The notes below the pieces were generated by a model. That model saw nothing but the letters and a program-made list of their open reading frames with translations, did not search any database and was not told where the DNA came from. 50,684 nucleotides of DNA from Hymenobacter artigasi (GTDB taxonomy: Bacteria; Bacteroidota; Bacteroidia; Cytophagales; Hymenobacteraceae): contig NZ_JAAVTK010000024.1 of assembly GCF_012275535.1 (NCBI RefSeq), forward strand, positions 1 to 50,684. The letters are read 5' to 3'. This document shows positions 50,413-50,684 of this stretch, piece after piece. Each line of letters begins with the position of its first letter. The first letter of the stretch is position 1. The translations under genes were made by a program, and so were the position numbers.

Positions 50413-50684
50413 TTAGCGCTCAAAGTGGTAGCGTAACCCAAGGGAGAACGTAGCCGACAGGCGAGTGGGAACGACCGATTGCGCATTTACTAATTTGTTA
50501 ACTACCCAATCAGCCAGCCCCTTGAAGCGCGGGTTCAGCCGATAACGTACGCCGGCCCCGCCGGAGAAATAAGTGCCGGTGCTGGAAGTGACGTAATCAT
50601 AGGCTGAAACGGCCTTTCCGGTACTGTCGAGCACGGAACCCTGCTTGCGCAACGAAGAGTTGACCACCGTGACGCCGGCCAGCA
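50413..50684 (-). CDS. Outer-membrane beta-barrel protein, C-terminal part
   Basis: Only the last 90 residues are in the window; the frame runs off the right edge. Amphipathic strands 'LAGVTVVNSSLRKQGSVL', 'GTYFSGGAGVRYRLNPRFKG' and 'TRLSATFSLGLRYHFER' end in an aromatic-rich strand, as expected for insertion by the BAM machinery. The final 'GLRYHFE' is typical of small Bacteroidota porin-like or OmpW-like barrels. Function unknown. Confidence 0.65.
   Translation of the reverse strand, partial: LAGVTVVNSSLRKQGSVLDSTGKAVSAYDYVTSSTGTYFSGGAGVRYRLNPRFKGLADWVVNKLVNAQSVVPTRLSATFSLGLRYHFER

Overview
The window looks like accessory DNA from a Hymenobacter-like member of the Bacteroidota. The base composition is GC-rich. 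Several secreted proteins end in type IX secretion (T9SS) sorting domains. FG-GAP, IPT and LamG surface proteins are present, several putative promoters resemble the Bacteroidota TAnnTTTG -7 element, and there is an HxlR/QorB pair. No rRNA or tRNA gene was seen.

Layout. 1-1 kb: two phage/injection-system tail-tube-like genes on the minus strand. 1.5-5.2 kb: a plasmid-type ParA plus ribbon-helix-helix partition operon between AT-rich palindromic repeats, a decayed umuC, and an IS5-type element whose transposase is split at an A8 tract. 5.7-17.2 kb: small broken ORFs, a ~2000-residue T9SS surface protein, a class II Fic protein and a secreted M1 metallopeptidase.

17.3-31.6 kb is the most striking part. 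A gene for a T9SS-sorted Ycf48/BNR-like protein is cut in two. The C-terminal part lies at 17282-18149 and the N-terminal part at 31283-31644. Both are on the minus strand, and removing 13,133 bp (18150-31282) plus one copy of a 6-bp duplication (AACGTT) restores one frame. The inserted island has related inverted repeats at its ends, and each end is itself a repeat-bounded unit. Inside are an AT-rich pair of red-algal polysaccharide hydrolases (GH82 iota-carrageenase-like and GH16 kappa-carrageenase-like), two 111-bp MITEs, and a 2.9-kb ISKra4-type transposon with a pRiA4b ORF-3-like gene and an amber-interrupted serine recombinase. There are also a truncated haloacid dehalogenase, four small plasmid-type genes, and two transposase-less cassettes. 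Each cassette pairs an HxlR regulator with a divergent enzyme (QorB-like quinone oxidoreductase; alpha/beta hydrolase).

32-50.7 kb: a broken T9SS-type gene, a 1184-residue hybrid histidine kinase, a GNAT acetyltransferase, a second FG-GAP/T9SS protein, a metallo-beta-lactamase-fold protein, and a same-strand run of MFS transporter, P1B-type Zn/Cd/Pb ATPase and ZIP-like transporter. The end holds small lipoproteins, a CdiI-like immunity protein and a partial outer-membrane barrel. All family assignments were read by eye from motifs and remembered homologues; no searches were run.
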